A stretch of 64,000 bases of DNA from Eulemur rufifrons (GCF_041146395.1 NC_091006.1:3540001-3604000); one strand, 5' to 3'. Shown: positions 22,867 through 35,499, numbered from the stretch's first letter. Translations and numbers: made by a program. Notes: generated by a model not told the origin, from the letters alone.

Positions 22867-24879
22867 CCCCTGCCTGAGGCCCGGGTCTTCCACCCTGATG
22901 TGCGGGACCTGGGGGCGGAGTCTGTCCGGCAAGCAGAGGGGTCCTCGTCTCCCTGGCTGTCACTGGTCTCAACAAGGAAGTGTGTGTCTGATGTCAGACC
23001 TCCAGTCAGCGCACAGCAACGGGGTAGCCTCTTGGTGACGATGGCGAGGCCACTGTCTGTCCAGCCAGTTGTCGCCTTTGGTGAAACTCAGATATAAACA
23101 GGAATCTGCCACCTCTCAGGTCTCTTTTGCACCGTCTGGGACATCAGAGGGTGGACAACTTCCGCCTAAGCCCATGCCTCCCGAGGGAGACTCAGTTTCC
23201 CTGCCCAGTCCTGGGGAACCCTTAAATCTAGCCCCTCTGGCCTGGACAAAGGGGGTCAGGGGACCCGCCGGCTTTGAGAGGGCAATACCCGATCCCACCC
23301 ACTGCTTCCTGTTCCGCCTGTGCCTGGTGACGCGCCGGAGGGGTGCACCCTCCCTGGGTGGCAGGGGTCTGCTGGGGACGGGTGGGATGGCAGAGAGGGG
23401 AGAGCGGGAAGTGGTTCTGGCGTCTCAGGGCAGGTGGAATGTGGAGAGGGGAGCTCAGGCGAGGTCCCCGCTGCTGAGGCCCAGCTCCCCTTCGCCAGAG
23501 ACGCTGCAGGGCTGTGGGTCACCAGGACAGGGCCCAGGCCAGGAGCACTGTGCCTCGGAGTGAGAGGAAGGTGTCCCTGCAGTGGCCCCTGTTGGGGTGA
23601 GTCCGCTAACCCCTCACAGTCCAGCTTGTGCACCCCCAGAGGTACCCCGTCTCCCTGGGGGCAGTTGGGCAGGTGCACACACACACACACACACACACAC
23701 ACTCTCCCCCCCCCCCCGCCCCCCATGGTGGACAAAAGGGCAGTGAGGCTGAGCTTAGGCGGAGATGTCCCCAGAGCACAGGAGCAGGGAGCGCAGCCTC
23801 GGGCACCTGCCCTCGGGCAGGCGAAGGGCACCCAGGCCTGCAGCCTCTCCCTGGCCCCACACTCAGCTCTCGAGGGCTCACGCCATCGTCCTCTGCAAGC
23901 CGCCCCCCCCCCACCCCCGTTGTTTTGCTTCTGTGAACGCGGGCAGACGCCATGACGTGTGGGAGTCATGGCGGGTTGAAGACTCCTGGGCACCCGGAGG
24001 GAAGGCGGAAGGAGCACGGGGAGGCCAGAGCTGCCGCCAGAGACCCCGGGTGGGGAGGCGATGAGCTGACGTTTCGTCACAGACAGTCAGAGGGAGGCGG
24101 CCCAGGCCGTGGCCCCCAGGACACAGCGGGCGAGAAATCGGTGCTGACTCACCCTGGGCCGGCCCGCGGGTGGTGGCCGTGCAGAGTGAGTCTGGCTGCT
24201 CCCAGGCGTCTGAGGAAGCACGTGCATGTGACTGCGCTGGCTCCTCTGTGGGGACTTTGCAGCCTCACACGAGCCCTGGAATAGCCGGCAAGTTCTTCAG
24301 CAGAACAGGGCCCCCGGGACAGCGCCGGGCGCCCTGAGAGCTGGTCCCGTGGTTGTGCGCCGTGTGCAAAGCAAACTGGGGAGGAAGGGCGCTCGCACAC
24401 TGCTCGGGGTAAAGGGCGTGCGTGTCCTTGGTGCTTGTCTTGGTGTGTATGTGGCTGGGGACACACACGTGAGCAGAGGGTCCAGGTGTCCAGAGTCTGT
24501 GTCCTGTGGGAGGGCCCTGGGAGAGGAGGCATGAGTGTGCCCTTGATGTTTGCCGGGGACAGGGGCCTGGGCCCGTGTGTGCTACTCCAGGGCCAGGCCG
24601 GACACTCCTGGTGGGATGCTGGTTTGGTGGCCACGACTCCTGCCCGGCCATGCGGCTGGGGTCTCTGGGGTAGAGTGACACCCTCGGGGAGGAGCTCGGA
24701 GATGGCATGAGCTGCGGTGAGCGTCCTCTGCAGCCAACAGAGCAGGTGAGGAACATTCGTGGGGCTTCTGAGGGTCAGCGCGGCAGGACCACCCTCCCCA
24801 CGTGCCAGGTGACGGGCAGCCTCGACGGTCTACGCAAACCACACCAAACACGGTCGTAAAACTTTAAGTGACGCCCACG
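22867..24879. other. CHST8: Gene-free CHST8 intron with CA and C tracts
   Basis: GC-rich intron. A (CA)n microsatellite at 23676-23702 runs into an almost pure C tract at 23706-23723. These make open frames reading alternating Val-Cys or His-Thr that are not genes. Confidence 0.4.
23676..23723. repeat. (CA)n microsatellite followed by poly-C
   Basis: About 13 CA units, then TCTCC and a run of C interrupted once by G. Confidence 0.95.
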
Positions 24880-25110
24880 TGACTTTCCCTGAGCCACGCG
24901 CTCCCGACACAGGCTGTTTGTGTTGATTTGTTGCTATTCATTTATTCTTCCCTGTACTTCGCGCGGCGGCCTAATTGTGATTCCGTACCAAGAAAGCAAT
25001 ATCAAAGTAATTTTCCACAACATTAGTTACAATTTTCTTCTGATCTTTCAAGTGAAACAATCCCATCCTGTTGGCTTCTCTGAGCATATAAACCTTGATT
25101 ACATGTATCT
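24880..25110. promoter_or_regulatory. Candidate conserved intronic element downstream of the CHST8 exon
   Basis: AT-rich unique sequence 2 kb after the coding exon, with CCTAATTGTGATTCC, AAAGTAATTTTCC, CATTAGTTACAATTTTC and CTTGATTACATG. No repeat wording is recognised. Regulatory role is inference. Confidence 0.3.
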
Positions 25111-25258
25111 GTTGGAGACCGGTGCGTACAACGTGTGTGTGTCCAGTTGCATGGCTGGGTGGCCCCAAGGGCCCTGATGGGTCTTTCCGGGGATTTCTGT
25201 CCATGGGAGGTGCAGGCTCTGGAGGGTGCCCTGCTGTCCGGATTGGGCAAGGCCATGG

Positions 25259-25280
25259 CGGGGGCTGGGGGGGGGGGGGT
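25259..25280 (+). repeat. G-rich tract
   Basis: GCGGGGGCTG followed by about 14 G in a row; potential G-quadruplex and sequencing-slippage site. Confidence 0.85.
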
Positions 25281-25944
25281 GAGGGGACTCTACAGAGGAA
25301 ATTCCACACCGGGGCACAAACCTTGCTGGGGACAGAATTCTCTGGGATCGGCAGTGTGCGGCACTGCAAAGGTGGGAGGGGAGGAGGAGCCCGTGAAGTT
25401 CCAGGAAGGAGCTGGAGAAAGCAGCCGGAGTTCTCGGTTGCTGTGGTCCCTTGGGGTCTGGCATTGTTGAGTGTCCCCCACGGAGCTACCAGGTGCCAAC
25501 AGCACCTGAACTTCTCCCGGCCCAGCCTGCCAACTTCACCTGCCTCATGCATTCAAGGGACTCCTGTGTGGTTGCTAAGTTTTGTAAATCAAACCATATG
25601 TTAAAAAACTTTGCTGTGTTTTAAAGCAAATCTTTCGAAAGAGAAATAGCTACCTGTTAAACTCCCTGCATTCTAAGATTATAGTTTCTTGCGTATCAGA
25701 GAAGTCACCTATCCAGGTGCAATTATTTTCCAGTTTCCAGTATTGCCAGGCCCTGAGGTCAGGGCATCTGCTCGCAGGAAACTTAATTCTTGACCCAGGA
25801 GACAAGACTCACCCCTTCTCCAAGAGAAAGACTCAGAGATGAGGCCAGAACCAGGAATGACACCCCCAACTCCCTGGTGCTGGGGGCTGCAGGAGAAAGA
25901 CTTCTCATTCGGTCGGGCAAACTGCATCTTACGAGCTGCCTTTC

Positions 25945-26790
25945 TTTTTGAACTTTTTATCACGGAGGATTTGGATACACACCAAAGATTAGGCGAGTAC
26001 ATGAGCCCCATGCACCTGTGACCCCAGACCGCCAGCATGGCCAGGCCGGCCCTGACCTTGCCAACATCGACCTTCTGTCTGGTTTTGAAGCCTGGACCAC
26101 ACATCCTATCAGTTTGTCCATAAATATTTCAATGTATTTCCCAATTTAAAAATTAAGAACTCTTTTTTTTTTTTAAAGCATTACCACTAAACCTGCTCCT
26201 TAATATTATCAAATATAACAATTCCTTAATATGGTCAAAATATCACCCAGTTAGCATCCAAATTCCTAGTTGTCCCACAAATATAAATACCTTTATGTCT
26301 AGTTTGTTTCATCCGGTGTCCAGATAAGGCCCACACATTGCAGTTTTGCTGAGTATTTTAAGTCTCTTTTAATCCTAAGTTTCCCTGTCCCTCTTTATTT
26401 TTCTCTTGCTGTTTATTTGGGGAAACCAGTCATGGGCCTACAGAATGTCCCTCAATTGGGATTTTGTTCATTGGGCCTGTTTGGTGTAGTTTAACATTGT
26501 TTTCTGTTCTTCGTAGTCCTAATAAATTAGCTAAATCTTGGAGCTTGATCAGATATAGGTTTAGGTTGTATTTTCCTTTTGGGGGGCTCTTCTTGGCACG
26601 AATTCCCGGTGTTCTGGGTTCGTCCGTCCGGAAGCTTGTGTCCACCCGGCTCTCTTGTGATGTCACTGGCCACCGATTATCATGCCCAGATCTATCTGTT
26701 CGTTAGAGGTTACACAGTAGAAATGTTCCGATTTTATCGTTCCTTCATTCTTTTAAGTGGAATGGATTTTGTTTTAATGGGGCAAGGAGC
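25945..26790 (-). repeat. L1M 3' UTR region, antisense, long remnant
   Basis: In order: TTTTTATCACGGAGGATTTG, TAAATATTTCAATGTATTTC, TTCCTTAATATGGTCAAAAT, ATAAGGCCCACACATTGCAG, TAAGTCTCTTTTAATCCTAAG and GAGCTTGATCAGATATAGG. This is the antisense order of the long 3' UTR of old L1M elements. The right border is approximate. Confidence 0.8.
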
Positions 26791-27177
26791 GTCACCGTTA
26801 GTGACCCATGAAGCAAAAGTGCACAGTGGATTGATTGGTTTATTCACTGATACATAAAAAAATGACCTACGATACAGATTCTGTTGCTAGCACACTATAC
26901 ATAGTTGGGGTCTTTTTGCCTAATGTTTGGCTTTTGCAAAGTGAGTTTTCTTAAAGTAGGGCTACCCCGTGTTTCAGAGCACTTTGCTTTTGCTGGGAGT
27001 TGAGGGGTGTGGGTGGCGGTTCTGGGGTGGCGAGGAGAGGAGGCAGCCGCGGTGGACAGCAGCAGTCCGTACCCCCACCGGGACCCCCAGCACAGACGAA
27101 GGCCTGGGCAGTCCCTGGGGACCTCGCAGGCTATAACCTGCCCCGAGGCACTCCCTGTGGGCACAGGGGCGTTCAAG

Positions 27178-27290
27178 GGTAACAGTAATAACGAACATCG
27201 AGTGTTTACCCTGTGCCAGGTCTTGTGCTCAGCACTTGACATGTTTTAATGCATTTAATTCTGACAATAAATGAGCCCTATTTATGACAA
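27178..27290 (+). repeat. MIR SINE fragment, sense
   Basis: GTAACAGTAATAACGAACAT, CGAGTGTTTACCCTGTGCCAGG and ATGCATTTAATTCTGACAAT are the left half of MIR. Confidence 0.8.
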
Positions 27291-27354
27291 AGTGTTGAGG
27301 GCGGACACAAAAGCAACCACAACACTGACACTCGCCAATGGCTCCAGGCCTCAC

Positions 27355-27570
27355 GACGCGCCACACACTATCACAAGCACCTTGTGTGTATTTAATACTC
27401 ACTTGCTACTTTAAAACCCCCATGAGTTAATTGCTATTTCCCCATTTGACAGATGAGACTACTGAGGTGAGAGAGGTTAAGAACTGTGCCCAAGGCCGCT
27501 CAGCTGTGGGCTCAGAGCTGGGATGTGTCCTGGGGCAGCTGCCTGTCGACCACTGCACCAAACTGCATCC
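27355..27570 (+). repeat. MIR SINE, sense
   Basis: TTAATACTCAC, CCCCATTTGACAGATGAGAC and GAGAGGTTAAGAACTGTGCCC carry the MIR core and its 3' flank. Adjacent to another MIR fragment in the same orientation. Confidence 0.8.
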
Positions 27571-30500
27571 CCAGCACTGTGGCAGCCACTGTTGCCCGGA
27601 GCAGAGAGGACAGTGTGGATAGAGGTTTGGAGGCATGAGAGACCGTAGCAGGTGGACGACTCCAGGTGGGTTGGGGCTGAGACGTGACCTGTGGCAGAAG
27701 ACACAGCCCCAGGCCCAGCAAGCCACTGGAGCACGGCAGAGGAGCTGGGGAGCTCTGGGGGGTCTGGGGCGGGCAGTGGTGCCTCAGAAAGTCCATTCTG
27801 GTGGCTGCATGTTGTGTGGCTGTGGGAGGGAGCAGAGGGGGAGACGCGACAAATGCCAGGCGACCTGCTGGGAGGGTGTCGAGTGAAGCAGAGAGACAGC
27901 CAGGCCTAGGGCAGACAGGGCTGGGTGAGGGGTGGACTCGAGGCCACCAAAGGCGTTGGGTGCAGAGCTGGCGACCTTGTGGATGGGAGGGTGAGGAGGG
28001 TAAGGGTCTGGTTCAGGAGGACTCAGGGGTTGCTGGCTCTGGCTGGCAGGGGTGGTCAGGGGTGCCATTCCCCAAGGCAGCTGTGCCAGATGGGGAGAGG
28101 TCTCGGGGAGGGGGCAGGGGACAGTGTGTTCTGTTTGGGGCTTATGGCATCTGAGACGCTTGGCAGGGTGTGTGCCGTCGCCCTGGAACTCCTCCACCCA
28201 GGGGCTCCAGCCCACAGATGAGGCCAGAGAGTCAGGGAGCCCCACCCCGCCCACCCCCTCTGCACCCACGTCTCGGTTCACAGGTCCACACACTCCCACC
28301 GTCACCCTCATGCACCCCAGGCCGGGTGCTGGGCCACGCCAGCTGGAAGGGGCTGCTGGAGAACCTCCTCCTGCTGGAGGGGCTGGCGTCTCTGTAGACT
28401 CGTGTCTGCTCCACGTCTCCAGGCCGGGGAGCCAGAGCCTGCGCTGGAAGCTGTCCATACTCCCTGCCGGCTGGGAGCCAGGGCTGAAAACCAGGCTTCT
28501 GCCCAGAGCTGCTCACTTTGTCCTGCGATGGGGACTCCACGCCTGGGCCCCTGGGCTCGCTCGCCAGCAGGGGAGGAGACCTGTGTGTGCCCGTCTGAGC
28601 AAGGCCACTGTGAGCCCCACCACCCAGCTGTGCCAGGGCGGGGGAGGGGTGCAGAGGAGGGGCCGGAGTGGGAGAAAGAAGCTCAGGCTGCACCCTCAGG
28701 AGCCCCCAATCTGTGGGTGCAGGAAGGAGGTTCCCCAGGCCCTTCCCTAGAGGGTTCCAGGCTGGGGCAGTGGAGGGGGGACTTGGCCTTGCCTCAGAGG
28801 GTCGGGGGGGAAGAGCCAGAACTGACCCAGGGGACTCTCAGAGGACAAGGCAGGCTGTGCATCCTGGCTTCAGAAATGGGAGCCAGAGGAGTCAGGAGGG
28901 CTTCCTGGAGGAGGGGAGCTGTGGGCCACTTGTTTGTCCTTACTTGTGCATGAGAGGTGCTGCTGTCCAGTGGCAGCAGTGACGTGGGGCCTGGGTGACA
29001 CTGTTGGAGCTGGGGTCTCTCTGGAGCACATGCCGCAGAACGTCATGCCCAACGACTCCTGGCTAGAAATCGGCAGAGCCAGCATCCCAGACGGCCCTGG
29101 CTCTTGTTTGGGTTCCCTGGAGGCGGGGCTGTGTTGACGGAAGAAAGTGTGGCCCTCGCTCTGGGTCCCACAGTTGCCAAGGACACACAGCCTGCCTGCG
29201 CCAGTGTGAGGGCCACACTGCAATGACAGGTTTGTCTGGCCCCTAGAGTGACTCCTTGGAGCTCTGAGACCATATCACCAGGACAAAAGCCCTGGGTGGG
29301 CCAGAGCCACAGGGGTAACTGCTAAGAGGCTCTCAACAATGCACCCAGGTGGGGCGACAGAGTAAGCAAGGTGCAGTGGCCGCCCCCATCTACCTTCTGG
29401 GCAGCTGGGGCCAGGTCGGCCTCAGGGTGGGAAGGCCTGCTGGACCTCTGGGAAGCCAGTCCGGTCCTCCTGTGGCTGTGTGTCTCTGCCCCTGCTCCAT
29501 CCCGCGCTGGGCAGCAGCCCCTGCGGTTTCCATGGAGCCTCCTGCTTTTCCCGAGCAGGTGGGTTTTATTGGAATCCTCTCGAGGCTGTTTCCTGAAACC
29601 GTCTCCTAATGGCATTGCAGAACATCATATATATTTCCTACAAACCTTGCGAGGCTGACACATCCTTGTTGTGACTGTGAATATCAGAAGTGACATGTAA
29701 TTGCAGTGATCCATCCTGTTAAGTAGCTGGCAATATATCATCTCAGAATCAGCAGGGCTGGGACTCTCAGAACCCAGTGTTTCTAAACAACGCACCTGCA
29801 GTGTCTTCAAACTCTCTCGCTGCGCGCTGGCAAGGGCCGCTCGCCCGCCCGGCTCACCTTTCTTGGGCCACAGCAGAGACAGTTTCACTCTGGGAAAGCC
29901 ACCCACTGAGTGCCCCCTCCAGGTCACAGCTGTGGGTGGCGGGCTCGTAAGAGTGCTCCCCTTCCAAGCACCGCCCTGGGATTCCTGCCCTCCTTTTTCT
30001 GGTAAAGTCCAGAATGTCTTTGTGGGGGTTCTTTCTGGGCCAGTGCAGCCATCGCTGTGCTGGCAGAGGGAAGGAAACTGGTGGGCTCAGAATGCACAAT
30101 TGGAGGTGGGGAGGGGACTGGGGGGCGTTGGTGGCCAGAGCCCAGGGGCACAGATGGCCAAGCCCCAGCTGCCGCTTTGCACCAGACAGGGCACCACCCG
30201 TGCCGCGTTCTGGCTAATTCCGGGGTGGTGTTTACGTAGGCTGCGTTGGCACGGGTGCCCCCGGGAGTCGTACAAGGGCCAGTATTGATGGGGGGTGGCC
30301 ACGGAGCCCCCACATGGCGATGGCCCAGCAAGTGCCAGAAGGAGGCAGGGGCAGAACATGCAGCCACGTCTGGACACACTGAGCCCGGTGGGTTTGGGTC
30401 CTGATGGTGCCAGCTTTGGAGTCATTGTTGGCTTCTGCTGCTTGGAAAGGGAGCAACAAAGGACCCTCCCTGCTGCACTCCCTGGGAGGCCCCAATTTGG

Positions 30501-31124
30501 GGTGCCTGCTGCGGGCCCCGTGTCTGCAGTGGGAGATTACCAACCCTGCCCTCTCTCACCTGAGCCTGGGCCAGTCCCTGCAGCTGTCCCTACCTGTGCC
30601 CTCCTGACCCCGTCTTCTATGTGGCCCTGATCTCCGAGGTCCCTCCACCCTCCCGCAGGTGGAGCAAATACTCCCCTTTTCCTGCAGAAGACACCCCGGG
30701 GGGCTCTAGCCTGAGCCTCACTTTCCTTCCGTGTATTAAAATATGCTAAATGAAAAATAATGAGCATGTAGGAACTAATAACAGGAATCACCTAATTAAA
30801 TTAGGAAACAGACATCATATTGCTATAATCTGAAAATTGATATTAATAGAAAATGATCCCGGAATTGTTACACTAAAGGTTCCTAGGGGTGGGGAAATTA
30901 CAAAAGAGAGCAGAACAGAAAATTGGGATGGTCGTGTCCAGTAAGAGTGAGACTTACGTTTTAAAGGAACTGTAGTAAAATGCTAAAAATAGAAGACAGG
31001 ATCCTTGTGTGGATCTAATGACGTCATGGGCAAAGATGGCTTTGGAAACCACAGCTCGATACATGTATGATGGTAATTTGTAAAATGAGACAACGTCACT
31101 AAGCTTCCGTGCATGAACCATAGT
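27571..31124. other. CHST8: Gene-free CHST8 intron
   Basis: Mainly GC-rich unique DNA. The stretch 27620-28030 resembles a diverged ancient dispersed repeat (family not assigned). A more AT-rich unique patch at 29610-29760 contains CATGTAATTGCAGTG. AT-rich unique sequence at 30730-31120 includes a consensus CRE. No exon recognised. Confidence 0.35.
31019..31026. promoter_or_regulatory. Palindromic CRE motif
   Basis: A perfect TGACGTCA, the CREB/ATF consensus, in AT-rich unique intronic sequence. The motif is exact, but a single 8-mer is weak evidence of function. Confidence 0.3.
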
Positions 31125-31315
31125 CGTGGTTACTGCTTATCAGGTGCCTGGCACGGTCTGAGAACTTTTCTTCCATTTTCCTTTGCCGGCTGCGTCCTCG
31201 TCCTCAGCTCAGACTCAGGCGGGTTATGTGAGTTGCCCTGAGTCCTATAGCCAGAGGCCCCGCCAGGATTTGAACTCAGATCTGTCTGATTCCAAAGCCA
31301 GGGCTCAGCCCCCTC
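31125..31315 (+). repeat. MIR SINE, sense
   Basis: ATCAGGTGCCTGGCACGGTC at the left, and GCCAGGATTTGAACTCAGAT followed by CTGTCTGATTCCAAAGCC at the right, frame a diverged MIR. Confidence 0.75.
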
Positions 31316-34194
31316 TGTCCTCTCCTGTTGCTGCTAGTTAGTGTCACAGTCTACGTTTCTTTTATTTTCTGATGTTATTCTGCCATTTCCTCAAAGGACA
31401 TTTTGTGCCAACACCCAGCAGATTTTGGTAAAAGCCAAACGCCCTGAACTCAGGCCCCCAAGGCTCCTCCCCAAGGCTTTTTTGGTTAATAAAGCCCACA
31501 ACAAAGTCACCTTCTGAAATTACAGTCGGCTGGAAAACTGGGTCTCCCATTGTGTGGGGGGCTGGGCGGGGCCCAGCAGGGCTGGTGGTTCCAATGCCTG
31601 CCCAGTCCTCAGGTAGCCCCGGTTTCGGGTTGTGTCTCCACAGTTGTTCCCTGAGGGACCTCGAGGGGGGTGAATCGGGCTCTGTTCACCTGCGACATGA
31701 GTCGCAGCTCAGAAGGCCCAGAGTGGGTCTCAGGTGTGGGGTGACCCCTTTCCCACTCTGCCCGGCCCAGATGCACTGGGGGGATGGGGGACAGGGGAGG
31801 AGGAGGTGGGGTCACAGTGCGTGTGGGCAGACGATGCCCACGAATGACGTCTGATCCGGAGCTCAGCTGGAGGCTGGGGGCTGGGGGCTGGGGGCTGGGG
31901 AGGGATTCCCCACGGGCTGAGCTTCCTTTCCCTCCTCCTGCGCCCCACACCTCCTCCGCCTCCTTCCCCATTCACTGACCAGGCACCTTCAGTGAGTCAC
32001 CTGGCGTCAGAGCCAAGCCTCCCACTCAGCCCGGGGGATCTGCCAGGGAGCGGTGGAGGGCAGCTGAGACTCCAGTCCCCATGGGCAGGCCCCTTCCGCC
32101 TGGCCCCCTCCCCGCCCTCAGCCCCACTTGGCCTGGAGTCTCTGGGTTGCGGGGAGGAGGGCCTTGGGACACAGTGAGTTGGAGCAGGCCCCACGGCCAG
32201 CGTGGGGAAGGTCCCGGTGGGTGCTCACACGTGCTAGCCTTCCTGCCCGGCTAGAGCCCCCGTTCCCGCTGCCAGCAGCGGGGAAAGGCTCTGAGTCAGC
32301 ACAGGCTCCAAGGACGGGGCTGTAGCCACGGTTGTTGTCCTTCTCCATGGCCACTGGGTGGTTCTTGGTTTCTTAGAACCCTGAAAGGTCGGTAGTTATG
32401 ACAACAGGTCTGGAGGCAGGTGCAGGTCTCCAGGGTGGGGTGGGCCCGTCGCGGGTGGCCTGGGTGTGGGCCGAGACCCGTGTGCCCTCGCTGGCCCCGG
32501 CTGCCCGCCCCGGGGGTACGCTGCTGGCCCTTCCATTTAGGCTGGCACCGCTGTGTGCCTTTCGGGTCGTGGTCTTCTTTCTCACAATATTCGCAGGAAG
32601 CTGGGAGCTGCCGGGCAGATCCCATTTAAGCCCAAAGCTCACCGTTTGGTACCTGCCAATGGTTTCACTGTGACGCTGATTTTCCAGGATTTGTGGCTCT
32701 GCAGTTTTAACTTGAATCATAATGGAAGTCAACGGAAGATTCTCTTCTTTTAAAATTTTATTTATGTGGGGAAAATAGCTGAGCTCAAATTGGTTTGGTT
32801 GCCCCTGGCAGCTGCTGCCCAGGAGCCCCTGAAGAGAGGCCGCTCCCGGTGGAGGGTGGGCACCTGGGGGGCTCATGTTCACAGTCTGGGGTCCCAGAGG
32901 GAGGGCGGGGGCTGCCTCTCTTCTTGCACTGAGGCCCGGTCAAGGCATTTCCCTGGTCAGCGGTTCTCCCCCTGGGCTGGACTGAGGGGGAGAGTCTGTG
33001 GACCCCTCACCGTGTTTTGGTTGGGAATGTGCTTAGCCCTGGGCAGGCTGCCCTGGCCCTCTCTGATCGCAGGTGGAGTCCTGTGACCCCCATCCCACCT
33101 CCCCCAAGGCTACAGCCATCTGGGGGTGAACTTGACCTTTGCCCTCAGTATCTGGGCCTGCCCCGGGGAGGGAGATGGGGAAGAGAAAGGAATGAGGGGA
33201 TGTCAGTAAGACCCGGGTGGGGTCACCAGGACCCATCAGAAGATGGATCTGAGCAGGGCAGCACAGGACACGGGGGATGGGGTGAGGGGAAGAGGACAGA
33301 CGGCCCCAGGGGCAGAGTTCTGTGCAAGAATGTGGCCCAAGTGGCCAGATCTTCTTTTTGTTCTTGTTCTTGTTCTTTCAAAAAAACTAGGAATCTGTAA
33401 CACATATTTATATGAAGTCTCCTGATGTTAAGAGGCAGCTCCCATTTAGAACGTGTCCCCCTCGGCTGGACGGGCTGGAAGGAGAGGGTCTGTCCAACAT
33501 CCCAAACTCTGTCCGGCTGTGTCTGACTGCTCGCCTGTTCTGCCTGTGCCGCCTGGGAGGACAGGGAGGTGGGGGGTCTCCTTGGTGGGGAGGGGACTCT
33601 GTTAACTCTTTCCAGCCCTGCAGGGCTCCCATCAGGCCAGACCCCAAGGGGGCCATGAGCAGAGCCAACCAACAGTGGCCTCAGAGTCCAGCTGTGCCCC
33701 TGTCCCAGTCAGGGGCCAGGAGCCCTGCCAGGCCTCTGGTCACCGTTTGGGTCAGGCAGGGACCTGGGGATCCGGAAGGTGACTGGTCAGCAGAGATGTT
33801 GGGGAGGCGAGGGCCAGGCAGTGGGGCTCTGGGGAGGGCACATGGCTGGAACCTCCCTTTCCACACAGTTACTCAAATGCAAATACTTGCACCACCCGCG
33901 AGCTGCTGTTGCTGGAATAAAGGAAGCATCATTTCTGGACAAACCTGGCCCTCACCTGTGATCCTGGATACGTACGGGCGTGTGTGTGCTCACCTCGGTA
34001 CCACTGCACAGCCACGGGGGGTGCGTGCCTCAGGCTCACGGCTCGCATGGGAGACACTTCACGTGAAGTCTGGGGCCGGCTGCTCGGGGCGTACCCTGAC
34101 ATTTTCACCTGCCCAGGCAGGGGCGGGTGACAGGCACTACCAGGTGAGGTGTCTAGTTGTCAGCCACAGCAGTGAATGAGGACTTGGCACTCCA
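31316..34194. other. CHST8: Gene-free CHST8 intron
   Basis: GC-rich unique DNA. It includes the GGGGGCT tandem near 31873 and a TTCTTG hexamer run near 33352-33378. Long open frames (e.g. + strand 33412-34179) have no recognisable domain. Confidence 0.35.
31873..31900 (+). repeat. Four-unit GGGGGCT tandem; G-quadruplex-prone
   Basis: GGCTGGGGG repeated at 7-bp spacing gives four G4-5 runs separated by two-base loops, and a further GGG follows at 31902. Confidence 0.85.
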
Positions 34195-34400
34195 AGAGGC
34201 ACTCAGCAAAACTAGTTATTGTAGCCCCTTGCCCGTGACCCAGACAGACCGAATAATGAAATTACATCCATAATAGTTCAGGTCGAGTGATCACTGCTTG
34301 AATTAGTTCCTTCCCAGAACCCAGCCAGAAGTAGCGGCAGTAATTAAAGGATTTTCTGGGCTTAAATCAAGTCTGTTCATCAGGCATGTGCAATATACAG
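34195..34400. promoter_or_regulatory. Candidate conserved noncoding element with clustered ATTA cores
   Basis: GTTATTGTAG, GAATAATGAAATTACATC, CATAATAGTTC, TTGAATTAGTTCC and CAGTAATTAAAGG lie within 150 bases, in unique sequence flanked by GC-rich DNA. Motif density only. Confidence 0.3.
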
Positions 34401-34871
34401 GGTTTGCAAAATCTGTGCGCCTCGCCCCTTCTCTGGGGAATGGGAGGGGCAGCCGGCAAGAACAGAAGACCCGGGGCGGGGAGCAGGTGGGCTCTTCCCG
34501 ATGGGGGAACTTTTCCACTTCCACTCATTGGTTTTAGAGCAATTTACTGAAAGGTCCCTGTTCCAAGGGGCTCTCGGTGTCCACGGTGACCATTCACCTC
34601 CCTTTCCACTGCTGCTGAAATGGGATGTGTTCAGTGGTGGTCTTGGGGCGGGGCGCTATCTGGCACCCACTTTTGGCCCGAGACTGCGCTAGGACTTCCC
34701 GCCGGTCAGAGGACAAGAAGGGGAGGGCCACGGACGTGGCTTGGCACCATCTGAGCCGTGCTGTCTCCAGAGAGGGGGTGAGGGAGGCAGGCCCAGCGTG
34801 TTGCACGGGGGGTCCGGTTGGAGAGTCACAGCCAGGCCAGGACCTCCCTCCACCACCCTGTTTCTATATGA
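34401..34871. other. Gene-free GC-rich intron
   Basis: Unique sequence with no gene or repeat seen, ending at a Tigger-like element. Confidence 0.3.
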
Positions 34872-35265
34872 GTATAGTTGATCCTTGAACAACACGTGTG
34901 TTAGGGACACTGACCCCCTGTGCAGTATAACTTTTTGACTCCCCCAAAACTTAAGTACTAATAGCCTACTGTTGATCGGAAGCCTTACCAATAACATAAG
35001 TAGTTGACCAACACATATTTTGTATGTTGTGTATGTTATATACTGTATTCTTATAGTAAAGTAAGCTAGAGAAAAGATAATGTTATTAAGAAAATCATAA
35101 GGAAGAGAAAATATATTTACTACTCATTAAGTGGAAATGTATCATCATAAAGGTCTTCATCCTTGAGGAGGAGGAGGAAGAGGAGGGGTTGGTTTTTCGG
35201 TCTCAGGGGTGGCAGAGGCGGATGAAATCTGCACGTATGTGAACCTGTGCAATTCAATAGTCAGC
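34872..35265. mobile_element. Tigger-like (TcMar) DNA transposon remnant
   Basis: The left end is AGTTGATCCTTGAACAACAC. Inside are CCTACTGTTGATCGGAAGCC, AAGTAAGCTAGAGAAAAGAT and a GAGGAGGAGGAAGAGGAGGG run. The right end, TGAACCTGTGCAATTCAATA, mirrors the left with an eroded inverted repeat. This is the pattern of a common primate Tigger-type non-autonomous element. I see no transposase frame. Confidence 0.8.
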
Positions 35266-35499
35266 TGTGGTTTGTTTCTCTTTATTGCCAAGTAGGGTTC
35301 TAGTCATGGAGTTTGGGGCTATCTGTTCACTGGTTGATGGATATTCGGATTGTTTATGCCTTTTGGCTATAATGACTAGTGCTGCTTTGGACATTCACAT
35401 GCAAGCCATCGTGTAATATATATTTTCATTTCTCTTGGGTAGACACTTAGGAGTAGAATTGCTAGGTTGTATAGTAAATTTGTGTTAAATTTATTTTTT

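Noticed and set aside
23256..24080. 274-codon minus-strand open frame
   Set aside because: It reads through the (CA)n tract as alternating Val-Cys, and through poly-C as Gly.
33412..34179. 255-codon + strand open frame
   Set aside because: No domain, no acceptor/donor pattern fitting a CHST8 exon, and no match to CHST8 residues.
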